Below, piece by piece: positions 1 through 7,023 of a DNA stretch of 64,000 nt (position 1 is the stretch's first letter; each line of letters starts with the position of its first letter). Position numbers and translations under genes: made by a program. Source of the DNA: Prevotella communis (GTDB taxonomy: Bacteria; Bacteroidota; Bacteroidia; Bacteroidales; Bacteroidaceae); contig NZ_CP091792.1 of NCBI RefSeq assembly GCF_022024115.1, forward strand, positions 3,286,001-3,350,000. The letters run 5' to 3'. The notes under the pieces were generated by a model. That model had not been told where the DNA came from and did not search any database. It saw nothing but the letters and a program-made list of their open reading frames with translations.

Positions 1-146
1 TAAAGAATCTGATTGCGCTGGCTATGGCCTTAGGCTATACTTCGGAAATCAAGAATCTGTTTGCAACTCCCAAATACACCACCATGGAAGAACTGACGCA
101 GATTCGCAAGAACACCAACAAGAAGAAAGCATATAAGAAGCAATGA
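1..146 (+). CDS. HipB-like antitoxin, C-terminal fragment
   Basis: Partial gene entering from the left edge; the frame is open from base 3 to a TGA at 144-146. The visible 47 residues hold a short helical segment (ALGYTSEIKNLF) and a basic Asn/Lys tail (RKNTNKKKAYKK), as in the C-terminal ends of small XRE-type HipB antitoxins of Bacteroidetes. The stop overlaps the start of hipA by the classic ATGA arrangement, so the two are translationally coupled. In known HipBA modules the HipB dimer binds operators and neutralises the HipA kinase. The helix-turn-helix itself lies outside the window, so the assignment rests on the tail and on the neighbour. Confidence 0.6.
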   Translation, partial: KNLIALAMALGYTSEIKNLFATPKYTTMEELTQIRKNTNKKKAYKKQ

Positions 147-1267
147 AAAGTATAGATCGTCTGACTGTAAAATATCACAATGGGGTCGTTGGCATATTAT
201 CGCTGACACCCGATGATAAATTCTGTGCTTTCGAATACGACAAAAGCTGGTTGGCTGATGGTTTCAGCATCTCGCCACTCGAACTACCCCTACATCAAGG
301 ACTATTCATCGCCAAGCCACAGCCTTTCTATGGCAACTTCGGCATTTTCGAGGATAGTCTGCCTGATGGTTATGGGCGCTATCTGCTCCACAAAGCTTTA
401 ATGCGTGAGGGCATCAACGACACTAACCTTTCCTCACTTGACAGGCTAAGCCTCGTAGGAAATGGTGGCATGGGGGCGCTCACCTATCATCCTGAAACGC
501 ATATTCAATTAAGCAACGGTGCGACAGATTTGGACATGCTGCAACAGAAGGCTCTTGAAGTCCTGAAAGAACAGCAAGACACTGACGCAGGATTACTACT
601 TTATAATAGCGGTAATAGTGGAGGCGCACGGCCCAAAGCCATCTTCCATGATGAAGAAGGACATTGGCTGGTAAAATTCCGCCACACCTACGACCCCAAG
701 GATATAGGCCAGCAGGAATTCCATTATAACGAGGTAGCAAAACATTGTGGCATCAAAGTTCCAGATTTCAAACTGATGAACGGACGCTATTTCGCTTCAC
801 GTCGCTTTGATATCAACGAAGACGGACAGCGTATTCATACTGCAACTGCAGGGGCATTACTCTGTTTGTCGCTGGCCAATCCTGTTCTTGACTATAGCAA
901 CCTCCTGGCATTAACTGGCTATTTAACCCAAAGCAGCAAGGAAGTTGAGGAGATGTTCCGTCGTATGGTGTTCAACTATCTGACTGAGAATAAAGACGAC
1001 CACTGCAAGAACTTTAGTTTCTTAGTCATCCAGGAACCTACAGGTCGTTATGTCTGGCATCTTGCTCCAGCCTATGACCTGACGCTCTGCACAGAAGGTT
1101 ATAACGGTGAACACGCTACATCAGTCAACGGAACAGGCGATCCCACCTTAGCAGATATGATTGCCGTAGGAACAAAGATTAAGATGAGAGAAGAGCGATG
1201 CCGAGAAATCTTCGAAGAAGTAGAAGCTGGCTGTGGTGACCTTTTGCTTCATCGCATAAAGAAATAA
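143..1267 (+). CDS. hipA: HipA family serine/threonine kinase toxin
   Basis: HipA kinases of type II toxin-antitoxin systems phosphorylate aminoacyl-tRNA synthetases (GltX in E. coli), causing growth arrest and persistence. The 374-residue protein has the family layout: an N-terminal HipA_N-like subdomain (about 1-115), an ATP-loop segment SGGARPKA (159-166), the catalytic loop NKDDHCKNFSF (283-293) with the likely catalytic Asp in DDHxKN, and a PAYDLT metal-binding segment (309-314). All key motifs are intact, so the kinase should be active. The start overlaps the upstream antitoxin stop (ATGA). An inverted repeat follows the stop. The physiological substrate cannot be told from the sequence. 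Confidence 0.93.
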   Translation: MKSIDRLTVKYHNGVVGILSLTPDDKFCAFEYDKSWLADGFSISPLELPLHQGLFIAKPQPFYGNFGIFEDSLPDGYGRYLLHKALMREGINDTNLSSLDRLSLVGNGGMGALTYHPETHIQLSNGATDLDMLQQKALEVLKEQQDTDAGLLLYNSGNSGGARPKAIFHDEEGHWLVKFRHTYDPKDIGQQEFHYNEVAKHCGIKVPDFKLMNGRYFASRRFDINEDGQRIHTATAGALLCLSLANPVLDYSNLLALTGYLTQSSKEVEEMFRRMVFNYLTENKDDHCKNFSFLVIQEPTGRYVWHLAPAYDLTLCTEGYNGEHATSVNGTGDPTLADMIAVGTKIKMREERCREIFEEVEAGCGDLLLHRIKK

Positions 1268-1269
1268 CA

Positions 1270-1318
1270 TGGGACAGATTTGACTCCACCCTTCTGGCAG
1301 AAAATCAAATCTGTCCCA
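1270..1318. repeat. 14-bp perfect inverted repeat after hipA
   Basis: Arms at 1270-1283 (TGGGACAGATTTGA) and 1305-1318 are exact reverse complements separated by 21 bases. It lies between the convergent ends of hipA and the DUF4468 gene, where a bidirectional terminator would be expected. There is no U-tract and the loop is long, so a dispersed palindromic repeat is equally possible. Confidence 0.6.
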
Positions 1319-1340
1319 ATAATGATTATTCGTATTGTCT

Positions 1341-2099
1341 TTACCAGTCTTCGTCCTCGTTGCCCACGATACCATTCTTGATGGCTTCTTCCACCTTATC
1401 CATGATAGCGTTGGAATAGGCGTGGGTCATCACGAGAGCCTTTGAGCAGGTACGCTTCTTATTATCTTTCTCCACAAAAGGATAATGCTTGGCAATCTCC
1501 CACTGCTCGTCATAGAGACGGCGATCGGTATTATCGCCCTTCAGGCGCTTGCCATCACCATAGACATTCTGACGGTCTGTACGGTTGGAACTGTTGTCAA
1601 GAATGCCACCAATCCAGCCAGCAGCCTCAGCCTTGAGGATGTCATAGTTTTGTACGGTATAAGTGACACGCACACGTCCTTCCTTGATATCAATCTTGAT
1701 AACGGGCGTGATGCTCACCACATAACGGTTGAGGGTACCTGTATGATCAGCGATACCATCGATAGAAGAAGAGATGATGATGCAGCCTGCATCCTTATCA
1801 TTGAGCGTGATAGCCTGCTTGTCCTTAAAAGTTGCCGTAGCCCAGTAGTTCAGCGCCACATAAAGCTGTGACTTCGTCTTACCAGGAGCCTCGATAACCT
1901 GCTGATAAGACAGCGACTCGTTCTTATCCAGCGTCAGTTCCTTGGCCAGGTTAGCAGCAGCATCGAGCCACTTATCACCATATTTCTCTTTAGCATATTT
2001 CTCCAAATCGGCTGCTTTCATCACTTGTGCCTGAGCACTCATAGCACCACAAGCAAGGATAGCGGTCAGCATCCAACAAAAAATCTTCTTCATATTCAT
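1341..2099 (-). CDS. DUF4468 domain-containing exported protein
   Basis: A 252-residue protein with a clear N-terminal signal peptide (KKIFCWMLTAILACGAMSAQAQ; cleavage about residue 25), so it is exported to the periplasm or beyond. The mature part resembles DUF4468 proteins with a TBP-like fold, common in Bacteroidales and of unknown function: beta-rich segments around VALNYWATATFKD and RVRVTYTVQNYDI, then a charged helical C-terminus. It starts 27 bp after the C26/M19 gene on the same strand and may be the third gene of the lrp transcription unit. An alternative ATG two codons downstream (2093) would leave the signal peptide intact. No catalytic motif is apparent. Confidence 0.72.
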   Translation of the reverse strand: MNMKKIFCWMLTAILACGAMSAQAQVMKAADLEKYAKEKYGDKWLDAAANLAKELTLDKNESLSYQQVIEAPGKTKSQLYVALNYWATATFKDKQAITLNDKDAGCIIISSSIDGIADHTGTLNRYVVSITPVIKIDIKEGRVRVTYTVQNYDILKAEAAGWIGGILDNSSNRTDRQNVYGDGKRLKGDNTDRRLYDEQWEIAKHYPFVEKDNKKRTCSKALVMTHAYSNAIMDKVEEAIKNGIVGNEDEDW

Positions 2100-2126
2100 C
2101 AGGTTTTTTATATAATTTTCAAACTT

Positions 2127-3890
2127 TCACCTTTCAACTCCTTGCACCTGCTGCATGACACGCAGGAAGTTGCCTCCCCATATCTTCTGGATATCGGCAT
2201 CACTATAACGACGAGCCAGCAGCTGGCGGGTGAAGTTGGTCAGCTCACTACTGTTTGCCAACCCACAGATACCACCATCGCCATCAAAATCGGTACCCAG
2301 TCCTACGTGGTCGATACCCATCACCTGAATAGCATGATCCAAATGTTGCATAGCATCCAAGATGGTAGCCTCGCCCTCTTTCTTCAGAAACCCATGATAA
2401 AGCGTTATCTGGCACACGCCACCCTTGGCGGCAAGGGCACGCATCTGGTCGTCGGTCAGGTTGCGCGGATGGTCACACAGGGCACGAGCCGAACTATGAC
2501 TGCATACGATAGGCGTCCTTGACAGTTCCAAGGCATCATAGAAACTCTTCTCGTGGGCATGACTCAGATCGACCATAATACCCAGTCGGTTCATCTCGCG
2601 GATAACCTCCTGCCCAAAGGCACTCACGCCACCATGGGTCTCAGAGCCACGGGCAGAGTCGCAGATGTCATTATCGCCATTATGACAAAGGGTGATATAG
2701 ACGATGCCACGGTCCTTGAAATGCTGAATATTGTGGATGTCACCATCAAGTGCCAAACCGTTCTCGATACCCATCATGATACTCTTGCGTCCGGCATGCT
2801 TATTATCCCACAACTGCTGAGGCGTACGGGCAAGCGCCAGATAATCGGCATTCTGTGCCACGATTTGTTCAATCTTATCAAAGATATCGTCAGCAAAAGC
2901 ACGTTTCTCGCCTTTAACGCCCTGCCATTGGTCACTCTGCTGAGGCAGATAAGCCACCATGATCGTGGCATCCTGGCGTCCCTCGGTCATCTTATGCAAG
3001 TCAACAAGGATACGTGGGTCGCGAGCGGCGAAGTTCACATCCTGAGGGAAGAACATCGGCGTGTCGCAATGGGTGTCGAGCGTCAAGGTGTGATGATGCA
3101 CACGCTTCACCTCCTTGAACTTCCGTGCCTCGTCCACCAGCCACTGAAAGACAGGCAGTCCGTCGGCACCCATACACTCCGGATGCCACTGCACACCCAG
3201 GATAGGCTTGAACTCGGTACTCTCAATAGCCTCTATCACCCCATCGGCAGCACGACCGACAACACGGAAACGAGGTCCGGCATCGCTCACCGCCTGATGA
3301 TGGAAGGAGTTGACATAGAGAGGGAAAAGTGAAGAGTGAAGAGTGAAAGACTTGCTACCGCTGTATATTTTATACAAGGTAGAATCTTTTTCAATGGAGA
3401 CAGAATGCGTAGGTTCTGAGCGATCAGCATCCTGTGAATGTTTCACGGTAGTCAACTTGATATCCTGCTCCACCTTGCCGCCCAAAGCCACAGCCAAGGT
3501 CTGGATGCCACGACAGATGCCAAGGATAGGCAACTGACGGTTATAGGCCATTCGGGCAATGAGCAGTTCGGGCAGGTCGCGCTCACTATTGATGCCTCCC
3601 AGGCCCGGCACAGGTTCCTCACCACAATAGAGGGGGTTGATATCGGCTCCGCCACTGAGCATCAGGGCATCAATACGGTCGAGCGTGTCGGCCAGCACTG
3701 TCTTGTCAGCCACAGGCGGAATAATCATAGGCACACCACCAGCAGCCACTATCTGTTTATAGTATCCCTCACCCAGTTTACAGGTCAGCTCACCATAGTT
3801 GCCTGTAATACCAATAACCGGCCGACGCTGCGCGACAGGGAATTCCTGATGAGCCTCGGCCAGTATAGCATTCAAATCAAAATGCCTCAT
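2127..3890 (-). CDS. Fused peptidase C26 (PuuD-like) and M19 dipeptidase
   Basis: A 587-residue two-domain protein without a signal peptide, so probably cytoplasmic. Residues 1-258 are a class I glutamine-amidotransferase-like peptidase C26 (gamma-glutamyl hydrolase/PuuD type): nucleophile Cys126 in LGICRGIQTL and the His236/Glu238 dyad in VQWHPE. Residues 265-587 are a membrane-dipeptidase (M19) domain: metal ligands HCD at 274-276, a Glu in GIENG, His in DLSHAHEKS and CSHSSARAL, and GTDFDGDGG. Family knowledge suggests cleavage of a gamma-glutamyl bond followed by hydrolysis of a dipeptide. The gene abuts the Lrp/AsnC regulator stop with no gap. A 10-residue loop, SFTLHSSLFP, is encoded by a 7-bp repeat tract. 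The substrate is not evident. Confidence 0.88.
   Translation of the reverse strand: MRHFDLNAILAEAHQEFPVAQRRPVIGITGNYGELTCKLGEGYYKQIVAAGGVPMIIPPVADKTVLADTLDRIDALMLSGGADINPLYCGEEPVPGLGGINSERDLPELLIARMAYNRQLPILGICRGIQTLAVALGGKVEQDIKLTTVKHSQDADRSEPTHSVSIEKDSTLYKIYSGSKSFTLHSSLFPLYVNSFHHQAVSDAGPRFRVVGRAADGVIEAIESTEFKPILGVQWHPECMGADGLPVFQWLVDEARKFKEVKRVHHHTLTLDTHCDTPMFFPQDVNFAARDPRILVDLHKMTEGRQDATIMVAYLPQQSDQWQGVKGEKRAFADDIFDKIEQIVAQNADYLALARTPQQLWDNKHAGRKSIMMGIENGLALDGDIHNIQHFKDRGIVYITLCHNGDNDICDSARGSETHGGVSAFGQEVIREMNRLGIMVDLSHAHEKSFYDALELSRTPIVCSHSSARALCDHPRNLTDDQMRALAAKGGVCQITLYHGFLKKEGEATILDAMQHLDHAIQVMGIDHVGLGTDFDGDGGICGLANSSELTNFTRQLLARRYSDADIQKIWGGNFLRVMQQVQGVER
3321..3350. repeat. 7-bp (GAGTGAA) tandem repeat inside the C26 domain
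   Basis: Three near-exact GAGTGAA-type units sit in a coding sequence. On the coding (minus) strand they are read as SFTLHSSLFP, between the strand ending KIYSGSK and the conserved VNSFHHQA of the C26 fold. Related gtgaa-rich tracts occur at 10341-10370, 11831-11855 and near 2130, which suggests a dispersed simple-sequence element tolerated in a surface loop. Confidence 0.6.
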
Positions 3891-4364
3891 TTACAATTCT
3901 ATTTCTTCGAAATGAACAGGTATTTCACGTTTGATGCTCTGTTCGAGCGAGATCAGCGTCTCTGTAGCCACCACGCCGGGAATTTCCTGCAGCTGGCCAT
4001 TGATGAGGTCCATCAACTGCTCATTGTCGCGCGCATAGAGTTTCACCATCATGGTATAAGGACCAGTGGTGAAATGGCACTCCACAACCTCAGGGACGAG
4101 TTCCAGACGCTTCACCACATCCTTGTACATAGAACCACGCTCCAGGGTGATACCTACATAGGTACAAGTGCGATAGCCCAAAGACTTGGGGTTAACGTCA
4201 AAGCCGCTGCCCGTGATAACATTATTATCAACAAGGCGCTGCACACGCTGATGAATAGCAGCACGCGACACACCGCAGTCGGCGGCAACATCCTTAAAAG
4301 GAATACGTGCGTTCTGTGACAAGATGCTCAGAATTTTCTTGTCTAGGTTATCAATTTTCTCCAT
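3891..4364 (-). CDS. Lrp/AsnC family transcriptional regulator
   Basis: The 157-residue protein has the AsnC layout: an N-terminal winged helix-turn-helix (LDKKILSILSQNARIPFKDVAADCGVS, then AIHQRVQRLVDNNVI, about residues 7-55) and a C-terminal RAM/AsnC ligand-binding domain (about 65-150). Such proteins form octamers that bind amino acids or related metabolites and often control their own gene and the neighbouring one. The stop directly abuts the start of the C26/M19 peptidase gene, so the two are cotranscribed, suggesting control by an amino acid or peptide linked to the fused peptidase. A perfect inverted repeat overlaps the promoter just upstream of the ATG. The ligand is unknown. Confidence 0.92.
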   Translation of the reverse strand: MEKIDNLDKKILSILSQNARIPFKDVAADCGVSRAAIHQRVQRLVDNNVITGSGFDVNPKSLGYRTCTYVGITLERGSMYKDVVKRLELVPEVVECHFTTGPYTMMVKLYARDNEQLMDLINGQLQEIPGVVATETLISLEQSIKREIPVHFEEIEL

Positions 4365-4366
4365 TT

Positions 4367-4424
4367 AAAAAGTGTACTTTTGCAATCTGATAGCAAAAGT
4401 ACACTTTTTTATTTAATCATGCAA
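4367..4424 (-). promoter_or_regulatory. lrp promoter with perfect 17-bp inverted repeat
   Basis: Arms 4367-4383 (AAAAAGTGTACTTTTGC) and 4393-4409 are exact reverse complements with a 9-bp spacer. Read on the minus strand, the distal arm contains a Bacteroidetes -7 box TACTTTTG (4394-4401) with a TTG -33 element at 4422-4424 after a 20-bp spacer, placing the transcript start about 20 nt before the ATG at 4364. The palindrome is well placed to be an autoregulatory operator. Flanking A and T runs mean it could also terminate the FKBP operon arriving from the right. Confidence 0.7.
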
Positions 4425-4447
4425 CTTTTTTCGGAAAAATTGATGAT

Positions 4448-5344
4448 TTATTTATCAATACCTACCAATTCTACGTCAAAAATTAAGGTAGAATAAGGAG
4501 GAATCTGTCCTGCAGCACGCTCGCCGTAACCCAGTTCCTGAGGGATAAAGAGCTGCCACTTAGAGCCAACAGGCATCATGGTGAGCGCCTCTGTCCATCC
4601 CTTGATAACCTGGTCGGGACGGAAGGTAGCGGGTTCGTTGCCATGCTTAGAAGAAGCATCAAATACGGTGCCGTCGATCAGTCGGCCCTCATAGTGCACC
4701 TTCACCTTGTCGGTCTTCTGAGGCACGATGCCATCGCCCTGCTTCAAGACCTTATACTGCAAACCGCTGGGCAGACAAATCACACCTTCCTTCTTGGCAT
4801 TCTCGGCCAGGAAAGCACGACCTTTCTCTGTCAGGGCAGCAATCTTGGCCTGACGGTTAGCCTCGGTCTTCTGACTAGACACGGTATGAGCCTTTGCGGT
4901 AGTCATCACCGTGGTATCACCCAGCAAAGCATCAGCAAAGCCACGGAAGAAGAGTTGCTCGTTGATGGAATCGGGAGCACCATCGGCCTCCTGCTTCAAA
5001 CCAGAGAGCATACGTCCGCTCACCTGCTCGGCAATCGTCACACCAGCCATACGCGCCTTCTGACGGGGATCCTTCAGTGCCTTGACAGCCTCTTCGAAAC
5101 CAGCCACGAAATCAGTCATGTAAGCGGTGTCAACACCCAGCTGAGACTGCAGATAGCCTACCAGGCCCTCGGTAACAGACATACCAACGGTATAGCTCAG
5201 CGAGTCACTGCTTGAGAGCAGCTTCACGGGAGCCTTCACCACCTCGGTCTTGTCGGCCTTCTTATCCTTCTTCTTTTTAGCATCCACGGTGCTAAAAGAA
5301 GCACTCACCACGAGGGCGAGTGCTATAGTCAGTATCTTCTTCAT
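4448..5344 (-). CDS. Exported FKBP-type prolyl isomerase (1)
   Basis: The 298-residue protein has an N-terminal signal peptide (KKILTIALALVVSASFSTVDA), a Lys-rich linker (KKKKDKKADK), an FkpA/MIP-like N-terminal dimerisation region (LSYTVGMSVTEGL onward, about 50-180) and a C-terminal FKBP domain (about 190-298) with VKVHYEGRLIDGTVFDAS, QVIKGWTEALTMM and LIFDVELV. It should act as a periplasmic peptidyl-prolyl cis-trans isomerase and chaperone. It is the last of three tandem paralogues and starts 7 bp after the previous stop. Target clients are unknown. Confidence 0.9.
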   Translation of the reverse strand: MKKILTIALALVVSASFSTVDAKKKKDKKADKTEVVKAPVKLLSSSDSLSYTVGMSVTEGLVGYLQSQLGVDTAYMTDFVAGFEEAVKALKDPRQKARMAGVTIAEQVSGRMLSGLKQEADGAPDSINEQLFFRGFADALLGDTTVMTTAKAHTVSSQKTEANRQAKIAALTEKGRAFLAENAKKEGVICLPSGLQYKVLKQGDGIVPQKTDKVKVHYEGRLIDGTVFDASSKHGNEPATFRPDQVIKGWTEALTMMPVGSKWQLFIPQELGYGERAAGQIPPYSTLIFDVELVGIDK

Positions 5345-5351
5345 ATCAGAA

Positions 5352-6221
5352 TTACTTCACTTCAACAAGTTCTACCTTGAAAATCAGGGCAGAGAAAGGA
5401 GGAATCTGACCAGACTGGTTGGCACCGTAGCCCAACTCCTGAGGAATGTAGATCTCCCACTCTGAACCAGCAGGCATAGCCTTCAGAGCCTCCTGCCAAC
5501 CCTTGATAACACGGCCAACCATGAACTCGGCGGGCTGGTCACCATGACGGTTAGAAGCGTCGAACACAGTACCGTCAACCAGACGCCCCTCGTAGTTAAC
5601 CACTACGGTAGAGGTATCAGCAGGCATAGCACCGTTGCCTTCCTTAATCACCTTGTACTGAACACCGCAAGGCAGGGTCTTCACACCTTCCTTCTTGGCA
5701 TTCTGAGCCAGGAACTTCTCACCGGCAGTCTTGTTGGCACCAAACTGCTTCTCCTGAGCCTTGGCCTTGATAGCCTCGAACAGAACATTGGCAACTGAGT
5801 CAGCCTCCTGAACAGTCATCTTGCCGTCGCCCTTTACACCATTGACGAAACCTGCAAGGATATTGCGGAGAGATACGGTCTGAGTAGAATCCTCACCGAA
5901 GAGCTGATAGTTCAGACCCTTCACCATGTTGTTGGAAATCTGCTGACCAATCTCGATACCAGCGAAATAAGCAGCCTTCTTAGGATCATCAGCGGCATTG
6001 GCACCGTCGTTAACACCCTGCAGGAACTCTGCGATGTAGGTGGTGTCAACGCCCTTGGCACGTGACAGATAATCCATGAGACCCTGACTCTGACTCATAC
6101 CGACAGCATAGCTCAGGGTATCAACATCAGTTTTCAAACTTGCCTTAGGCGAGTTTCCGTTGCATGACATCATGCCAGCAACAGCAATGGCTGCAACAGC
6201 CATAGAAAAAATCTTTTTCAT
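5352..6221 (-). CDS. FKBP-type prolyl isomerase, lipoprotein (2)
   Basis: A 289-residue FkpA-like protein. The N-terminus (MKKIFSMAVAAIAVAGMMSC) ends in a lipobox, so it should be a lipoprotein anchored at Cys20. The N-terminal dimerisation region (LSYAVGMSQSQGLMDYL) is followed by the FKBP domain (about 180-289) with VVVNYEGRLVDGTVFDAS, VIKGWQEALKAMPAGS and ALIFKVELVEV. It is the middle gene of the FKBP trio, 42 bp after the first-transcribed gene and 7 bp before the next. It differs from its neighbours in localisation: one is a cleaved periplasmic form and one lacks a signal. Confidence 0.9.
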   Translation of the reverse strand: MKKIFSMAVAAIAVAGMMSCNGNSPKASLKTDVDTLSYAVGMSQSQGLMDYLSRAKGVDTTYIAEFLQGVNDGANAADDPKKAAYFAGIEIGQQISNNMVKGLNYQLFGEDSTQTVSLRNILAGFVNGVKGDGKMTVQEADSVANVLFEAIKAKAQEKQFGANKTAGEKFLAQNAKKEGVKTLPCGVQYKVIKEGNGAMPADTSTVVVNYEGRLVDGTVFDASNRHGDQPAEFMVGRVIKGWQEALKAMPAGSEWEIYIPQELGYGANQSGQIPPFSALIFKVELVEVK

Positions 6222-6263
6222 TTTTGTTTTAAATTTTTATTGTGTTATTTGTCGATATACCAA

Positions 6264-6869
6264 TTACATCACCTCGATGAGCTCTACATCGAAAATCAAG
6301 GTAGCAAAGGGAGGAATCATTGCACCTGCACCACCCTCGCCATAAGCCAGGCGGTAAGGGATGAAGAAGCGGTACTTGCCACCCTCAGACATCAGCTGCA
6401 GACCCTCGGTCCAGCCAGCGATAACCTGCTGCAGACCGAATACGGCGGGCTCGCCACGCTGTACACTGCTGTCGAACACGGTACCGTCGATGAGGAAACC
6501 CTCGTAGTGACACTTCACAGAATCCTTGGCGGTAGGCTTCTTACCGTTACCCTCCTTCAGCACCTGATACTGCAGGCCGCTGGCAGTCGTGATAACACCT
6601 TCCTTCTTGGCATTCTCAGCCAGATATTTCTCGCCCTCTTCCTTAGCAGCCTTGCCCTTCTCGGCACGCTCTGCATTCATAGCGGCTTCCTTCTTTGCAA
6701 AATATTCCTGCACAATCTGCTGGGCATCACGATGTGACACCTTCAGCTCAGCACCTGCGAGCACATCCTTGATTGACTGTGCGAAATCATCTACATTCAG
6801 ATCTGTAGCACCCATCTGTGCCAGCTGCTGTCCGATGCCCAAACCCAGGGCATAACTTACTTTATCCAT
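6264..6869 (-). CDS. FKBP-type prolyl isomerase without signal peptide (3)
   Basis: A 201-residue FklB/FkpA-like protein that begins directly with the dimerisation region (MDKVSYALGLGIGQQLAQM) and has no signal peptide, so it is probably cytoplasmic. An alanine/lysine-rich helix (about 60-95) connects to the FKBP domain (about 97-201), with VKCHYEGFLIDGTVFDSS, QVIAGWTEGLQLMSEG and TLIFDVELIEV. First gene of the three-gene FKBP operon, with a candidate promoter at 6913-6920, divergent from miaB. A prolyl isomerase/chaperone role follows from family membership. Confidence 0.9.
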   Translation of the reverse strand: MDKVSYALGLGIGQQLAQMGATDLNVDDFAQSIKDVLAGAELKVSHRDAQQIVQEYFAKKEAAMNAERAEKGKAAKEEGEKYLAENAKKEGVITTASGLQYQVLKEGNGKKPTAKDSVKCHYEGFLIDGTVFDSSVQRGEPAVFGLQQVIAGWTEGLQLMSEGGKYRFFIPYRLAYGEGGAGAMIPPFATLIFDVELIEVM

Positions 6870-6912
6870 GCTTTTTTATTATATAATAATGTGTATTGTC
6901 AAAAATTGCGTG

Positions 6913-6920
6913 CAAAATTA
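6913..6920 (-). promoter_or_regulatory. -7 box of the FKBP operon
   Basis: TAATTTTG on the minus strand matches TAnnTTTG and lies 43 bp before the ATG at 6869. No good -33 element at the usual spacing. Confidence 0.4.
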
Positions 6921-6996
6921 AACATTTTCTACGACACATGTGCCAACTGTGGATAAAAATTAGTTTTATTTAAGGCTATATGCAGAAAAAAGTTCG

Positions 6997-7004
6997 TACC
7001 TTTG
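6997..7004 (+). promoter_or_regulatory. -7 box of miaB
   Basis: TACCTTTG matches the Bacteroidetes consensus and lies 19 bp before the miaB ATG. The -33 element is weak. Confidence 0.55.
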
Positions 7005-7023
7005 CACCCGGATTTAAATTAAT

